Shown: in pieces, positions 14,958 through 25,889 of the stretch | How positions within the stretch are numbered: the stretch's first letter is position 1 | Layout of the letters: each line of letters begins with the position of its first letter | Translations under genes and position numbers: made by a program | Source of the DNA: Chloroflexota bacterium | GTDB taxonomy: Bacteria; Chloroflexota; Dehalococcoidia; Lucifugimonadales; UBA3495 | Length of the DNA stretch: 42,376 nt | Direction: 5' to 3' | Assembly (NCBI GenBank): GCA_026710825.1 | Contig: JAPOQH010000097.1 | Coordinates: forward strand, 1-42,376 | Notes under the pieces: generated by a model | Told to the model about the DNA's origin: nothing | Database searches by the model: none | What the model saw: only the letters and a program-made list of their open reading frames with translations

Positions 14958-15845
14958 TCAGCGGAGACCTCGCGGCGCCAGGAACGCCAACGGCCGGTGC
15001 TCTCCCACCACCACCCGCAGATTGCACGGATCGCCGTCGGTCAAATGCTCACCCGGAGGTTCGTCGAATGCCAGTTGGACCAGATACCCCCGACTCGGTA
15101 CGGGCAGGCCATACTCCGCCAGCCAATCGGGCGGCGCAATCGCGCGGTCAGTTGTCGCAGTCACCTCAGCCTCCATGGCCTGCGTTCTGTTCCCGCCGTC
15201 GTCCGCTATCAGCACCTGGGCGTCAGCGCCGAGATCAAGATGCTCCGCCTGCGTGGGCGTCAACAGGGATACTGCCTCCAGCCCCGTATCGGACTTGGCC
15301 AGCACCATCGCGACAGACGAACCGGGAGCGACGCTCTCGCCCAGGGTGAGACGGTTCGCGGCAATCTCCCCCGCAACGGGGCTGTTGATGAATTCGTTGG
15401 ATGCCAGCAGGGTTTCGATTTCCTTCAACTCAGCCTGGGCCAGCGCAAGGTCGTCCGCCGCGATGCCGGAGGTGGATTCCAACGCTGCGACCCTGGCGCG
15501 GGCCAGGTTTGCCCGCTGGTTGAGTTCGGGGACGTGAATACGGGCGATGGATTGCCCGACTTCCACTTCGTCACCCACATCCACCAGGACCTCCACCACG
15601 TTGCCCGAGGTTTCGGCGATTATGGCATGTCGCTCGCCGGGCTGCGCCAAAACACAGCCGGCGGTGAAGCTCCGTTCGACGCTGCCCAGCAAACTCCAGG
15701 CCAGGACACACGCCAGCGCGAATCCCAGGCCTGCCAGGATCATCCATTCTCGGGGAGCGGTGACGCGTAAAAGGCCGTCCAGGGGCTCCCTGCCACCTCG
15801 ACGGGCTAAGGCTCTTTCGCGGAATAGACGCTTGTTACTTGACAA
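14958..15845 (-). CDS. NHLM exporter HlyD-type membrane fusion protein
   Basis: The 295-residue protein has one N-terminal membrane helix (about 35-55), then lipoyl/biotinyl-like halves (ETSGNVVEVLVDVGDEVEVGQ and SPVAGEIAANRLTLGESV) flanking a short helical hairpin, and a beta-barrel domain. It matches the periplasmic or extracytoplasmic adaptor of NHLM export systems (TIGR03794 type). The start is a TTG at 15845; it keeps the family N-terminus (FRERALARRG...LDGLLRVTAPREW), and a stop lies just upstream in frame. It is the first gene of the exporter set, 225 bases after ureD on the same strand. Confidence 0.85.
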   Translation of the reverse strand: MSSNKRLFRERALARRGGREPLDGLLRVTAPREWMILAGLGFALACVLAWSLLGSVERSFTAGCVLAQPGERHAIIAETSGNVVEVLVDVGDEVEVGQSIARIHVPELNQRANLARARVAALESTSGIAADDLALAQAELKEIETLLASNEFINSPVAGEIAANRLTLGESVAPGSSVAMVLAKSDTGLEAVSLLTPTQAEHLDLGADAQVLIADDGGNRTQAMEAEVTATTDRAIAPPDWLAEYGLPVPSRGYLVQLAFDEPPGEHLTDGDPCNLRVVVGEHRPLAFLAPRGLR

Positions 15846-16070
15846 CTAAAATGGTCCGGACGTTGACGGCGGACAGGTTTCGATCTCGCCGCGTTACCCT
15901 ACCTTACCGGGCGACCGAACGCAAAAATCTGTGACTTTAGTTCACAACCCCTCACTCGCAGGCGCACACACCATCAGACAACATCCTCGTGGCGGCAACT
16001 GGACCAACGACATGAAAGTGGGCGTTGGCAAATTTAGCGCGCGGAGGCCAGCCGCGAAGTTTTCGTACAA
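15846..16070. other. Gap between ureD and the exporter operon, 225 bases
   Basis: No short precursor peptide gene is visible. A weak hairpin (CGCGG/CCGCG near 16039-16055) follows ureD on the minus strand without a T-run. Whether transcription continues from the urease genes into the exporter cannot be told. Confidence 0.4.
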
Positions 16071-16976
16071 TCAGTACTTGCGAGTAAAGGTGGATGGAAT
16101 ACCGATCAGTTCCTGCCTTGCTATCGACCAGGCTCGTACCATCGTCGACTGGACCGCTGAGCAGTCGGCGCCGACCACCTTCAGGCCAACCCCGTTTCCG
16201 TCGGGCAGCAGCGACGCGCCGGCCTGCGTATTGGCGAAGTTTTGCAGAACCTCACGCAATGAATCGAGCACCCTGCGAGCTATGTGTCCGTCGCACACAA
16301 TCAGCATGGATCCCAGCGTCAACTTGCCCCCGTCCTGCCTGCTGTCGTCGTCCATTCTCCCTAGGAGCCCGATGCCGGTGGGCCTCGCCACTGACGGGCA
16401 GAGGTCGAACGCTTCCCGGTAAACCGGTCGATTCCCAGCGCGATACACAGCCAGCCGACTGTGGATGCCGCGATATTGGAACGCCTCCCCCATGGCCACC
16501 CTGCCGGGCGTGATGACATCCCACCAGAGGAGCGTGCCATCCGGTTCAACCGTGATGGAAAAGTCCTGCTCCAGGTTGGCGTCCCTGAAGGGAATGAGCG
16601 GGTCGGGCAGGTATTCCAGGTAACCTCCGGCGGCCACGCTGAGCGCCACGCGCTGTTCGGCCTTGCCGTGCTCCATCGTGTATATCTTCGTCGCGCTCTG
16701 GGTGGTGACGTGGGCCCGTGCGCCGCGACCGACCTCCACCATCACGTTTTGGCGGTCGCCCGCAAACAACCCACCGGTCGGATTGGACAGGAACACATGG
16801 GCCAGGTCGGGAACCGAGTCGTCGGGGTAGAGCGCCCGCTGGACCAACAGCGGGGGCCGCGTGCGTGTGTGCGTCAACCGGGTGCGGCCGTCCCGATGCT
16901 CCAGGAGCAATTCGGCCAGCCCGTGGGCGCTGCCGCTCAGGGTTTCAGCAGTGGGCTGCAGGGTCGCCGATTGCAT
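16071..16976 (-). CDS. ureD: Urease accessory protein UreD
   Basis: From the ATG at 16976 ([13 protein letters not shown]) the protein has 301 residues. UreD, with UreF and UreG, forms the complex that inserts nickel into apo-urease. Family landmarks are [37 protein letters not shown] and WWDVITPGR. The start overlaps the end of ureG by 32 bases, as expected for coupled translation; an upstream in-frame start at 17036 would give an unusual leader with deeper overlap. It is the last gene of the urt-glnA-ure operon. Confidence 0.93.
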   Translation of the reverse strand: MQSATLQPTAETLSGSAHGLAELLLEHRDGRTRLTHTRTRPPLLVQRALYPDDSVPDLAHVFLSNPTGGLFAGDRQNVMVEVGRGARAHVTTQSATKIYTMEHGKAEQRVALSVAAGGYLEYLPDPLIPFRDANLEQDFSITVEPDGTLLWWDVITPGRVAMGEAFQYRGIHSRLAVYRAGNRPVYREAFDLCPSVARPTGIGLLGRMDDDSRQDGGKLTLGSMLIVCDGHIARRVLDSLREVLQNFANTQAGASLLPDGNGVGLKVVGADCSAVQSTMVRAWSIARQELIGIPSTFTRKY

Positions 16977-17571
16977 CAAGGATATGGTCCAGCACCGCGT
17001 CCAACCCTTCCCCGGTGCGGCAGTTGGTGAACGCATACGGTCGCTCGCCGCGCACTACGTCTAGGTCGCGCCGCATCACGTTCAGGTCCGCGCCCACGTA
17101 GGGAGCCAGGTCGGTCTTGTTCACCACCAGCAGGTCGGTTTGGGTGATGCCCTGCCCGCGCTTGCGGGGGATCTTGTCGCCGGCCGCCACGTCGATGACG
17201 TAGATCTGGTAGTCCGCCAGCGCGGGGCTGAAAGTCAGCGTCAGGTTGTCTCCGCCGCTTTCGATCAGCACGATATCGGAGTCGGGATATGCCTCGGTTA
17301 ACTCCGCCGCCGCCAGGAGGTTTAGGCTGGGATCTTCGCGGACCGCCGTGTGAGGGCAGGCGCCCGTTGCCACGCCGCGGATGCGGTTGGTATCGAACAC
17401 TCCCGCGAGGGTTCGGGTGACGTGCTCGGCGTCCTCCCTGGTGAAAATGTCGTTGGTGATCACCACCGGATGCCGGTCTCGCTCCATCAGCAGCGGAACC
17501 AGCCTTTCCACCAGCGTGGTCTTGCCGGAACCGACCGGCCCGCCGACGCCTATTCTGGGTACGATTCTCAT
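16945..17571 (-). CDS. ureG: Urease accessory GTPase UreG
   Basis: The 208-residue SIMIBI-class GTPase has the P-loop GPVGSGKT at 11-18, the nickel-binding CPH motif (Cys72-Pro73-His74 in [11 protein letters not shown]), ESGGDNL, and the guanine-specificity motif NKTD. It supplies GTP-driven nickel delivery to urease with UreD and UreF. The histidine-rich N-terminal extension found in some UreG proteins is absent. GGAG lies about nine bases before the ATG. The gene follows ureF by 27 bases. Confidence 0.97.
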   Translation of the reverse strand: MRIVPRIGVGGPVGSGKTTLVERLVPLLMERDRHPVVITNDIFTREDAEHVTRTLAGVFDTNRIRGVATGACPHTAVREDPSLNLLAAAELTEAYPDSDIVLIESGGDNLTLTFSPALADYQIYVIDVAAGDKIPRKRGQGITQTDLLVVNKTDLAPYVGADLNVMRRDLDVVRGERPYAFTNCRTGEGLDAVLDHILDAIGDPAAHC

Positions 17572-17598
17572 GTGTTCGTCTCCGGTTTTCCTGGGGTA

Positions 17599-18312
17599 TC
17601 AACTGGCGAACATGCGCACATCGTCGTGCGAGTGCAGCATGGACGCGATGTCGGCCTGCGGTGAGAATGATGTCATTTCCCGCCAGTCCCGGGCGTTGAG
17701 ATTCGCGGCCGATCCGGTCGTCGGTTCTTGCATCGAAAGCAGGATGCGCTGGGCCTCCGAATGTGTCAGGGGCAGCAAACGTTGCGCTGCTCCCAGCATT
17801 CCGACGGCGAAGCTGTGGCAGTACATGAGCAGGGCATTGTCGGCCGGTATGTCGAAGGCATGCGCCACTACGCCCAATGCCACCGCGCCTGTGCCCGGCG
17901 TTGCGTGCTCCAACACCAGTTGCCGGTAATCGGCGGAAATCGACGCGCCGGAATCGCAGGTCATCAGCGATGCAGTTTCGTCCAGGATCCGCCGGCCCGA
18001 ATGACATGATGCCAACCGAAATTCTTCGGGCAGCTTCATCGCGTGCAAATGCCAGTCGATGTCTGTCAGCGTTTCCAGGTCGCCGTATCGCGCGGCGCGG
18101 TGGGCGTTCACCAGCGCGACGCCATCACACGGCAGGATCGACCACGCCAACAGGTTGTGCAGGTATTGCGCCACATCATCGGCGTTTTTGACCCATCCGC
18201 GCGCCACCATGCTTTCCAGCCCGTGCGAGTGGGCGTACATCCCCGATGGGAAGAAGGAATCGGCCAACTGCAGGGCCGCGAGAAAACTCCTGCCTGTCTG
18301 GTGGTTGGACAC
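17599..18312 (-). CDS. ureF: Urease accessory protein UreF
   Basis: The 237-residue all-helical protein shows the UreF landmarks LQLADSFFPSGMYAHSHGLE near the N-terminus and LPLTHSEAQRIL near the C-terminus. UreF bridges UreD and UreG in the nickel-insertion complex. The start is a GTG at 18312, 11 bases after the ureC stop. ureE, often found at this position between ureC and ureF, is missing. Confidence 0.95.
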   Translation of the reverse strand: MSNHQTGRSFLAALQLADSFFPSGMYAHSHGLESMVARGWVKNADDVAQYLHNLLAWSILPCDGVALVNAHRAARYGDLETLTDIDWHLHAMKLPEEFRLASCHSGRRILDETASLMTCDSGASISADYRQLVLEHATPGTGAVALGVVAHAFDIPADNALLMYCHSFAVGMLGAAQRLLPLTHSEAQRILLSMQEPTTGSAANLNARDWREMTSFSPQADIASMLHSHDDVRMFAS

Positions 18313-18323
18313 GGTAACGCCGG

Positions 18324-20042
18324 CTAGACCAGGAAGTGCAACTGCGCCAGGCTCAGACGCTCTGCCGGCGGCACGGTGGCAATCTCGCCGTCCACCCGCA
18401 CTGTGTATGTGTCGGGGTCGACCTCAATCACGGGCATGGCGTCGTTCCGGATCATCTGCCGTTTGGTGATGGTGCGGCAGCCACGCACCGGCTCGACCCG
18501 CCGGGTTAGGCCCAGGTCACGATGTATTCCTGCGTCGTGCGCCGCTCGGGACACGAAGGTCAGCGACGTGCTGGCGACCGCCTTGCCCATGGCGCCGAAC
18601 ATAGGGCGGTAGAAGGACGGCTCCGCGGTTGGTATCGAACCGTTGGGATCCCCCATCACGGCCCAGCAGATCATGCCGCCCTTGATGATCAGCTTCGGCT
18701 TGGCGCCGAAGCTGCCCAGCGGCCACAGCACGATATCGGCCAGTTTGCCCGGCTCCAGCGAACCAACCAGGTGGGAAATACCGTGGGTGATGGCCGGGTT
18801 GATGGTCAGCTTGGCCAGGTACCGCAGCGTTCGGAAATTGTCGTGGTCGGGGGAGTCCTCGGGCAGCTTCCCCTTGAACTGCCGCATTTTGTCGGCGGTC
18901 TGGAACAGGCGGGTGAAGTTCTCGCCGACCCGGCCCATGGCCTGCGAGTCTGACGCATACATGCTGATGACTCCCAGATCGTGCAGCACGTCCTCCGCCG
19001 CCATCGTTTCCGGGCGGATGCGACTCTCGGCGAAGGCCACATCCTCGGGCACCCGGGGGTTGAGGTGGTGGCACACCATCAACATGTCCATGTGCTCGGT
19101 TAGCGTGTTCACGGTGTAGGGGCGCGTCGGGTTGGTGGACGACGGCAGCACGTTCAACTCGGCGGCGATGCGGATGATGTCGGGCGCGTGTCCGCCGCCG
19201 GCGCCCTCGGTGTGGTAGGTGTGAATCGCCCGCCCGCCGATGGCCGCGATGGTGTCCTCGACGAATCCGGCCTCGTTGAGTGTATCGGTGTGGATGGCCA
19301 CCGGTATGTCGAAACGGTCGGCGACTGACAGGCAGGTATCGATGGCGGCCGGCGTGGTTCCCCAGTCCTCGTGGAGCTTGAGGCCGCTGGCTCCCGCCGC
19401 TATCTGCTCCTCCAGCGGCGCCGGATCGCTGGCGTTGCCCTTGCCCAGCAGGCCCCAGTTCATTGGCAGCGGCTCCGCGGCCTCCAGCATCCGGGCGATG
19501 TTCCAGGGGCCGGGAGTGCAGGTCGTGGCGTTGGTCCCGTCCGCGGGACCGGTGCCGCCGCCAATCATGGTCGTGATGCCGTTGGACAGGGCATGGTACA
19601 CCTGCTGGGGCGCGATCATGTGGATGTGGGAGTCCACTCCGCCGGGCGTGGCTATCAGGTGTTCGCCGGCGATGACCTCCGTGCCTGGGCCGACCACCAT
19701 GTCGGGATGCACGCCGTCCATGACGCCGGGGTTGCCCGACTTGCCTATCGCCACAATGAGCCCGTGGCGCACGCCAATGTCGCCCTTGATGATGCCCAAC
19801 ACGGGGTCCATGATGATCGCGTTGGTGATCACCAGATCCAGCGCGCCGCCCGCGTTGGTGATCTCCGACGCTTGCCCCATACCGTCGCGGGCGGACTTGC
19901 CCCCGCCGAAGACCAGTTCATCGCCATGGGTGAGCAGGTCGCGCTCGACCTGGCAGACCAGGGATGTGTCGGCCAGTCGGAACCGGTCGCCTGCGGAGGG
20001 GCCGTAAAGCTCCACGTACTGCCGTCGGTTGATTCTGGCCAT
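18324..20042 (-). CDS. ureC: Urease alpha subunit UreC
   Basis: From ATG 20042 ([10 protein letters not shown]) the protein has 572 residues, the normal length; a start 72 bases upstream would overlap ureB and is rejected. It carries the complete di-nickel active site: His139 and His141 (DSHIHMI), the carbamylated Lys222 (GLKLHEDWG), His251, His277 (HTYHTEG), Asp365, and the mobile flap with Cys324 and His325 (VCHHL). It hydrolyses urea to ammonia and carbamate in the cytoplasm. The gene begins one base after the ureB stop. Confidence 0.97.
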   Translation of the reverse strand: MARINRRQYVELYGPSAGDRFRLADTSLVCQVERDLLTHGDELVFGGGKSARDGMGQASEITNAGGALDLVITNAIIMDPVLGIIKGDIGVRHGLIVAIGKSGNPGVMDGVHPDMVVGPGTEVIAGEHLIATPGGVDSHIHMIAPQQVYHALSNGITTMIGGGTGPADGTNATTCTPGPWNIARMLEAAEPLPMNWGLLGKGNASDPAPLEEQIAAGASGLKLHEDWGTTPAAIDTCLSVADRFDIPVAIHTDTLNEAGFVEDTIAAIGGRAIHTYHTEGAGGGHAPDIIRIAAELNVLPSSTNPTRPYTVNTLTEHMDMLMVCHHLNPRVPEDVAFAESRIRPETMAAEDVLHDLGVISMYASDSQAMGRVGENFTRLFQTADKMRQFKGKLPEDSPDHDNFRTLRYLAKLTINPAITHGISHLVGSLEPGKLADIVLWPLGSFGAKPKLIIKGGMICWAVMGDPNGSIPTAEPSFYRPMFGAMGKAVASTSLTFVSRAAHDAGIHRDLGLTRRVEPVRGCRTITKRQMIRNDAMPVIEVDPDTYTVRVDGEIATVPPAERLSLAQLHFLV

Positions 20043-20043
20043 G

Positions 20044-20454
20044 CTATGCCTCGTGGGTACCGGTTCGTGCCGTGTCGGCCGGCTGGTCCAGGAATTCCCG
20101 GCGCCGCATCGCATCGAGGGCCGCCGCGCGCACTGTCGGCGAATCCAGGCTGCCGCCGGTGAGTCCGTTGAGACCCCGCACCCGACGAGTCCCGCCTATG
20201 GCGACCAGCGTCACATCCTTGCGGTCGCCGGGTTCGAAACGCACCGCGGCGCCGGAGGGCACGTCCAACCGCATGCCAAACGCCGACTCCCGGTCGAACC
20301 GCAACGCGCGGTTGACCTCGAAGAAATGAAAATGGGAACCCACCTGGATGGCGCGATCTCCCGTATTCCACACGGACACGGTTTTGGTGGGCCGGCCGGC
20401 GTTTATCTCGATGGGTTCGTCGGAGATGATGTAGTGTTCGCTGGGGTTGCTCAT
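20044..20454 (-). CDS. ureB: Urease beta subunit UreB
   Basis: The 136-residue protein has typical UreB sequence: [29 protein letters not shown] and [15 protein letters not shown]. It is the structural beta subunit of the urease trimer. The C-terminus is about 30 residues longer than the shortest relatives and rich in Arg/Ala. The stop TAG at 20046-20044 sits one base before the ureC ATG. Confidence 0.95.
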   Translation of the reverse strand: MSNPSEHYIISDEPIEINAGRPTKTVSVWNTGDRAIQVGSHFHFFEVNRALRFDRESAFGMRLDVPSGAAVRFEPGDRKDVTLVAIGGTRRVRGLNGLTGGSLDSPTVRAAALDAMRRREFLDQPADTARTGTHEA

Positions 20455-20495
20455 CCGTGACCTGCCAGTTGCTCGTGTTTACCGGTTGCTCGTGT

Positions 20496-20798
20496 TCAGA
20501 CGATGGGATCGTGCACCGACACCAGTTTGGTGCCGTCCGGGAACGTGGCCTCAACCTGCACGAGGTCGACCAGTTCTGGCACTCCGTCCATCACGTCGTC
20601 CCGGGTCAACACCTGCCGGCCCAGTTCCATAACCTCCGCCACCGTCCTGCCGTCCCGTGCTCCCTCCAATATGGACTCGGTGATCAGCGCCACCGATTCG
20701 GGCACGTTCAGCTTGAGGCCCCGGCCCTGCCGTTTCCGCGCCAGGTCGGCGGCGACGTAGATCAGGAGCTTTTCCGATTCGCGGGGAGTGAGCATCAT
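20496..20798 (-). CDS. ureA: Urease gamma subunit UreA
   Basis: The 100-residue protein has the UreA core [39 protein letters not shown] and [18 protein letters not shown]. It is the structural gamma subunit. Two consecutive ATG codons open the gene; either can serve. It starts 17 bases after the glutamine synthetase stop and is followed by ureB after 41 bases. Confidence 0.96.
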   Translation of the reverse strand: MMLTPRESEKLLIYVAADLARKRQGRGLKLNVPESVALITESILEGARDGRTVAEVMELGRQVLTRDDVMDGVPELVDLVQVEATFPDGTKLVSVHDPIV

Positions 20799-20815
20799 GG
20801 CGGGTTGCCTCGGAT

Positions 20816-22153
20816 TTACAGCGTGGACAGGTAGCGGGAGACTTCGTAGTCGGTCACTTCCGAACGGTACTCATCCCACTCCAGCTTCTTGTTCTCGATG
20901 AGGCTGTTGAAAACGTGGTCGCCCAGGGCCTCGTAGAGCAGTTCGCTGGTTTCCGCCAGGGTGATCGCCTCGCCCAGGCTGGCGGGCAGGGTGCGGATCC
21001 CCAGCGACTGGCGACGCTGCAGGGACATATCCTGCACGTTGCCCACCACGGGGTCCGGCACCTGGTACTGTTCCTCGATTCCCTTCAGTCCGGCGGCCAG
21101 CATAGCGCTGAAGGCGAGGTAGGGGTTGCACGACGGGTCCGGCGCCCGGTACTCGATGCGAATGGACGACTCCTCGCCCCGCTCGTAGCTGGGCACGCGT
21201 ATAAGGTCGGAACGGTTGACGTAGGTCCACGAAACGTACACCGGAGCCTCGTATCCTGGGATGAGCCGCTTGTAGGAGTTGACCCATTGATTGGTAACCA
21301 GCGTTATCTCCGGCGCGTGGGTGATCAGACCGGCGATGAACCGCTTGCCCATGACCGACAGGTATCTCTCATCGTCGGCATCATAGAACCGGTTCTCTGA
21401 TCCCGCGAACAGCGACTGGTGCAGGTGGAGGCCGGAGCCGTTGACCCGCGACATGGGCTTGGGCATGAACGTTGCGTACACGTTCTGTAGCTGCGCAAGT
21501 TCCTTGACCACCAGCTTTGCGGTCATCAGGTTGTCGGCCATGGTCAACGCATCGGTGTATTCAAGGTCGATCTCGTGCTGGCTCGGCGCGCCCTCGTGGT
21601 GCGAGTACTTGACCGGTATCCCCATCTCGGCGAGATTGAGGACGGTGTCCCGGCGAAGGTCGGAGGCGGGATAGCTGGAAAGCTGGTCGAAATAGCCGTC
21701 GAGGTCCAGCAGTTGCGGCGTGGTTGAATTCTTCAGGTAGAAGAACTCCAACTCGGCGCCGACGTTGTAGGTCAGCCCCATCTCCGCGGCCTTGTCCAGG
21801 TTTCGCCGCAACACCTGGCGCGGGTCGCCGATGAAGGTCTGGCCACGGGGTTGCCGGATATCGCAAAACATGCGCGCCACGGCGTTCTGGCGGGGACGCC
21901 AGGGCAGCAGCGTAAACGTGGCAGGGTCGGGGTGTGCCCGCATGTCGCTCTCGTGGTGGCGGGCGAATCCGTCGATGGCCGATCCGTCGAAGCCCACGCC
22001 CCGTTCCAGCGCGTCCTCCAGGTCGTCCACCGACACCGCAAAGCCCTTGAGCTTGCCCAATATGTCCGTGAACCAAAGGCGGACGAACTTGACGTCATTG
22101 TCCCGCGCGGTTCGCAGTACAAATTCCCGTGCGGCGGATGTATCGGTAGTCAT
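20816..22153 (-). CDS. glnA: Type I glutamine synthetase
   Basis: The 445-residue enzyme joins ammonia to glutamate at ATP cost. Landmarks: [68 protein letters not shown] and [17 protein letters not shown]. The adenylylation tyrosine region of the beta subtype (NLYDLPPEE) is not found; the equivalent stretch reads [13 protein letters not shown], so control by adenylylation is unlikely. The length and features fit the alpha subtype. It lies inside the urea operon, 36 bases after urtE and 17 before ureA, placing ammonia assimilation directly beside urea import and hydrolysis. GAGGA precedes the ATG. Other glutamine synthetase genes may exist elsewhere in the genome. Confidence 0.95.
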   Translation of the reverse strand: MTTDTSAAREFVLRTARDNDVKFVRLWFTDILGKLKGFAVSVDDLEDALERGVGFDGSAIDGFARHHESDMRAHPDPATFTLLPWRPRQNAVARMFCDIRQPRGQTFIGDPRQVLRRNLDKAAEMGLTYNVGAELEFFYLKNSTTPQLLDLDGYFDQLSSYPASDLRRDTVLNLAEMGIPVKYSHHEGAPSQHEIDLEYTDALTMADNLMTAKLVVKELAQLQNVYATFMPKPMSRVNGSGLHLHQSLFAGSENRFYDADDERYLSVMGKRFIAGLITHAPEITLVTNQWVNSYKRLIPGYEAPVYVSWTYVNRSDLIRVPSYERGEESSIRIEYRAPDPSCNPYLAFSAMLAAGLKGIEEQYQVPDPVVGNVQDMSLQRRQSLGIRTLPASLGEAITLAETSELLYEALGDHVFNSLIENKKLEWDEYRSEVTDYEVSRYLSTL

Positions 22154-22189
22154 TGCTATTCCTCACGTTGGCGCGTTTTGCGGCAGTAT

Positions 22190-22915
22190 TCATACCGCGA
22201 CGTATTCGCGGACGAGGTTGTGGTCCAGGTCGCGGGCGCTGCCCTCAAGCACGATTGCCCCTTTTTCCATCACGTAGCAGTAGTCGGCGATGCCCAGGGC
22301 AAAGTCCAAAAACTGCTCGACCAGCAGGATCGTGGTCTCCTTCTGCTCCCGGAGGCTGTGCAGCAGGTCCTCAATCTCCTGGACTATGGAAGGCTGGATG
22401 CCTTCGGTGGGTTCGTCCAACAGGAGCAGCGAGGGCCGGCGAACCAGCGCCCGCGCCAGTGCCAGTTGTTGCTGCTGCCCTCCGCTGAGCGTGCCGGCGG
22501 CTTTCCTGGGGTTTATCTTCAGGGCCGGGAACAGTTCGTACATTTCTTCGACGGCTTCCGATCGACCTTGCTTGCCGGCGAAGGATTCCAGGCCCATCAG
22601 CAGGTTCTCGTTCACCGTCAAATAGGGGAAGATATGACGGCCCTGCGGCACGTAGCCGCACCCCGCCTTCGCCCGGCGATGCGGCGCCCAGCGGGTCAGG
22701 TCGGATTGACCCAGTCGGATCTGGCCCGAGCGGGGATTCAGCAGGCCCATGATCGCCTTGAGCAGCGTGGTCTTGCCCACGCCGTTGCGTCCCATCAGGC
22801 ATACCACCTGTCCTTCCGGCACATCCAACGCAATGTTGGTCAGCACGAGGCTCTGCCCGTATCCCACGGACAGGTCCTTGATGGACAGCAGGGGTTCGGT
22901 TCGGCGCATGGTCAT
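22190..22915 (-). CDS. urtE: Urea ABC transporter ATPase UrtE
   Basis: The 241-residue ATPase of the branched-chain amino acid (LivF) type has GRNGVGKTT (Walker A), LSGGQQQQ (signature), LLLLDEPTEGIQPS (Walker B) and an LLVEQ switch region. TEGIQPSIVQEI and the YLTVNENLLMG segment are typical of UrtE. It energises urea uptake with UrtD. It begins eight bases after urtD and precedes glnA by 36 bases. Confidence 0.94.
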   Translation of the reverse strand: MTMRRTEPLLSIKDLSVGYGQSLVLTNIALDVPEGQVVCLMGRNGVGKTTLLKAIMGLLNPRSGQIRLGQSDLTRWAPHRRAKAGCGYVPQGRHIFPYLTVNENLLMGLESFAGKQGRSEAVEEMYELFPALKINPRKAAGTLSGGQQQQLALARALVRRPSLLLLDEPTEGIQPSIVQEIEDLLHSLREQKETTILLVEQFLDFALGIADYCYVMEKGAIVLEGSARDLDHNLVREYVAV

Positions 22916-22923
22916 CCCCTGGC

Positions 22924-23805
22924 TCAGTCGGCGGCCACCGGCGCCGGGTCCGCGGGTTCGCGCCTGGTGTTCAATCTGGCAGCCTGCGGACGCTGCGTGC
23001 GGCTGTTCCCCAAGTATGCGCGCACCACCTCAGGGTCCTGCTGTACGTCTTCCATGTTGCCCTCGCTGAGAACCTTGCCCAGGTGCAGGACGGTCACCGT
23101 CCGCGCGAACTGGCGCACGAAGTCCATGTCGTGTTCCACAACCAGGATGGACCGGTCGCCGCCGATGGACTGCAGCAATTCGCCGGTGCGGTCGCGCTCG
23201 CGGCGCGTCATCCCCGCCACGGGTTCGTCCAGCAGCAGAAGCTTGGGTTCCTGCACCAGCAGCATGCCGATTTCCAACCACTGCTTTTCACCATGCGACA
23301 GGCCGCCGGCGTTGTCGCGCGCCCGGTTTTGCAGGCCCACTTCCTCCAGCGTGGCCATGATGCGGTCGTCATCGCTGCGCCGCAGTCTGCCGAGGAGGCC
23401 GGTGATGCGGGTGCGGAAACCGAGCATGACCTCCAGGTTCTGATGAACCGTCAGACTGGAGTAGACGGACGGGGTCTGGAACTTTCGGCCCACGCCCAGG
23501 CGGACCATGTGGTGTTCCTGCCGGCGGCTCAGATCCGTCGCCCCGTCGAAGACGACCCGTCCCCTGCTTGGCTTGGATTTCCCGGTAATCACGTCGATCA
23601 GGGTGGTCTTGCCCGCCCCGTTTGGCCCGATGAGAAAGCGCATCTCACCGTATCCGACGGAGAAATCAAGCTCGTCCAGCACCGTGAGGCCGTCGAAGCT
23701 CACCGTCAACTGCTCCACCGACAGGATGGCGTCGCGTGGATCCTGCGAACGGGAACCGTTGCGGGACGGTGCATGCACTGGCGGGGTTTGCCTATTGCCG
23801 ATCAT
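22924..23805 (-). CDS. urtD: Urea ABC transporter ATPase UrtD
   Basis: The 293-residue ATPase of the LivG type has GPNGAGKTT (Walker A), the UrtD-like [13 protein letters not shown] signature, [12 protein letters not shown] (Walker B) and ILVVEHDM (switch). A 25-30 residue basic N-terminal extension and a C-terminal tail rich in Arg/Pro/Ala are longer than usual. Its ATG overlaps the end of urtC by 14 bases. Confidence 0.94.
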   Translation of the reverse strand: MIGNRQTPPVHAPSRNGSRSQDPRDAILSVEQLTVSFDGLTVLDELDFSVGYGEMRFLIGPNGAGKTTLIDVITGKSKPSRGRVVFDGATDLSRRQEHHMVRLGVGRKFQTPSVYSSLTVHQNLEVMLGFRTRITGLLGRLRRSDDDRIMATLEEVGLQNRARDNAGGLSHGEKQWLEIGMLLVQEPKLLLLDEPVAGMTRRERDRTGELLQSIGGDRSILVVEHDMDFVRQFARTVTVLHLGKVLSEGNMEDVQQDPEVVRAYLGNSRTQRPQAARLNTRREPADPAPVAAD

Positions 23806-24943
23806 TTCGTCCCCCGGGAATCAGGCCGCGAATCGTGCTGCGGACCTGCGATGTGGAAAGCCACCAGGGCCGCTGCCAGTTCTCTCTTTTGAATAGTCCC
23901 ATGATGCCCGCCGGGAACAGCAGCACCGCGCCGATGAACAGCAGACCCAGGAAGTATTGCCACACCGCCGGGAAGGACTCGCTCAATCCGCTCTTGGCCC
24001 CGTTGACCACGATGGCTCCGAGGATCGCGCCGAGCAGCACGCCGCGTCCGCCCACGGCCACCCAGATGGCGATCTCAATGGACGGGACGATGCCCATCAT
24101 CGAAGGTGAGATGATTCCCACTTGCGGCGTGAACAGCGCGCCCGCCACTCCTGCGATACCCGCCGACAGCGAGAATACAATCGTCTTCAGCACCGCCGGA
24201 TCGTAGCCTGAGAAACGCACCCGGTTCTCGTCGTCGCGCATGGCTACCAACAGCCGACCCAGGCGGGACGAGATCAGCCACCAGCACAGCAGGTAGGCCA
24301 CCGCCAACGCGGCGACGCTGACGTAGTACAGCGTAATCTGCATTGAGGGAGCGTTCAGTGAATGTCCGAATATGGTGGTGTAGTTGGTGATCCCGTTGGT
24401 GCCGCCGGTGTATGCCTGCTGCCCAATGAACAGGATGCTGACGATCAGCGCCAACGCCTGCGTGATCAGGGCAAAATAGACGCCCGTGATGCGGCTGCGG
24501 AACACCAGGTATCCCAATGCTCCGGCCAGGACGGCCGGCACAATGAACGTCATTGGGAAGGCGAACCATGCGTACTTGAAGGGCGCCCAGAATATGGGCA
24601 ACTCGGTGAGGCCGCTCCAGAACATGAAGTCGGGCAGCTTGCCGCCGGCCGATTCCAGCTTCAGGTACATTGCCATGGCGTAACCGCCCAGGCCGAAGAA
24701 GACTCCGTGCCCCAGGCTGAGCATCCCGGCGTATCCCCAGATCAGGTTCAGGGACAGGGCCAGCATGGCGAATGTCAGGAACTTGCCCAGCAGCGCGATG
24801 CGAAAATCGGACAGCACGGAGGGGGCCAGCAGCAGCACCGCCAGCATGATGGCCGGCGCCAACCACGCCCCGATCGCGGGATGTATCCGGGCCGGCGCGG
24901 ATACAGTGCGGACAGCGTCCATAATGGATGATCTGGTCGTCAT
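23792..24943 (-). CDS. urtC: Urea ABC transporter permease UrtC
   Basis: The 383-residue LivM-type permease has about ten hydrophobic segments. UrtC landmarks: [62 protein letters not shown] and [13 protein letters not shown]. It forms the urea channel in the inner membrane with UrtB. It begins seven bases after the urtB stop. Confidence 0.95.
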   Translation of the reverse strand: MTTRSSIMDAVRTVSAPARIHPAIGAWLAPAIMLAVLLLAPSVLSDFRIALLGKFLTFAMLALSLNLIWGYAGMLSLGHGVFFGLGGYAMAMYLKLESAGGKLPDFMFWSGLTELPIFWAPFKYAWFAFPMTFIVPAVLAGALGYLVFRSRITGVYFALITQALALIVSILFIGQQAYTGGTNGITNYTTIFGHSLNAPSMQITLYYVSVAALAVAYLLCWWLISSRLGRLLVAMRDDENRVRFSGYDPAVLKTIVFSLSAGIAGVAGALFTPQVGIISPSMMGIVPSIEIAIWVAVGGRGVLLGAILGAIVVNGAKSGLSESFPAVWQYFLGLLFIGAVLLFPAGIMGLFKRENWQRPWWLSTSQVRSTIRGLIPGGRNDRQ

Positions 24944-24950
24944 GGTCCGC

Positions 24951-25847
24951 CTACCGTCCCTTGGCCCGCATCAGGCCGGCCGGTCGCCACTGCAGGAACA
25001 GGATCACGATGGCGAACACCAGCACCTTGCCAACGACGGCGGTGGTGCCGAACTCGAACAGCGTGTTGAGCATCCCGATGATCAGGGCGGCCAGGATGGT
25101 GCCCGGCACCTGCCCCAGGCCGCCCAGGATCACCACGATGAAAGAGTCGACGATGTAGAAGGTTCCCAGCGACGGCCCGATGGGTCCGATCAGGGTCAGG
25201 GCGCAGCCGGCGATCCCGGCCAGGCCGGAACCCAGCGCGAAGGTGAAGCTGTCCACGCGGCGGGTGGATACGCCCAGGCTGGAGGCCATCTCGCGGTTCT
25301 GCATCACGCCGCGCATCCTGCGCCCTTCGCTGGAACGGTACATGTACCAGTACAGGCCCCCGATGCAGGCGGTGACCAACGCGAGGATGAAAATTCGTTT
25401 CAATGGCAGCACAAGGTCGGAGGACAATGTAACTGCGCCGCCCAACCACGATGGAGCCACGACCTGCACGTTGGGAGCGCCGAATATCGACCGGGCCCAT
25501 TGCTGGAGAAACAGAACAACTCCCCAGGTCGCCAGCAGCGTGTCGAGCGGACGCCGGTACAGGAAGCGGATCAGCGCGTTTTCCACCAGGTACCCGGCCG
25601 CGCCCGCAATCACGAAGGATACCGGTATGGCGATCAGGAAGGTGATGCCCGACTGGGCGTCGCCCGTAAAGCGCAGGGCGGCCTGCTGCAGCGCGTACGT
25701 GGTGTACGCGCCAATCATAATAAACTCGCCGTGGGCCAGGTTGATGACGTTCATCAACCCGAAGGACAGCGAGAGTCCCAACGCGATCAGCAGCAGTATC
25801 GAACTGAGACTGAGTCCATTGAAAAGTTGTAGAGCCCAAACTTCCAT
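24951..25847 (-). CDS. urtB: Urea ABC transporter permease UrtB
   Basis: The 298-residue LivH-type permease has about eight membrane segments. Landmarks: [68 protein letters not shown] and [17 protein letters not shown]. It pairs with UrtC. The ATG at 25847 has only a weak ribosome site. A strong hairpin lies between it and urtA. Confidence 0.95.
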   Translation of the reverse strand: MEVWALQLFNGLSLSSILLLIALGLSLSFGLMNVINLAHGEFIMIGAYTTYALQQAALRFTGDAQSGITFLIAIPVSFVIAGAAGYLVENALIRFLYRRPLDTLLATWGVVLFLQQWARSIFGAPNVQVVAPSWLGGAVTLSSDLVLPLKRIFILALVTACIGGLYWYMYRSSEGRRMRGVMQNREMASSLGVSTRRVDSFTFALGSGLAGIAGCALTLIGPIGPSLGTFYIVDSFIVVILGGLGQVPGTILAALIIGMLNTLFEFGTTAVVGKVLVFAIVILFLQWRPAGLMRAKGR

Positions 25848-25889
25848 TGTGTGGCCGTAGAGGAGTTTGAGATTTCAGGGGTGGGAAAC

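Noticed and set aside
15846..16070. Possible precursor peptide gene for the NHLM exporter
   Set aside because: No frame with an acidic leader ending in Gly-Gly is present on the minus strand, and the short plus-strand frame is antisense to ureD.
16976..18007. 343-codon minus-strand frame
   Set aside because: Overlaps ureG and ureF in another frame; both of those match their families.
21851..23443. 530-codon plus-strand open frame
   Set aside because: Antisense to glnA, urtE and urtD; a GC-driven shadow without domain features.
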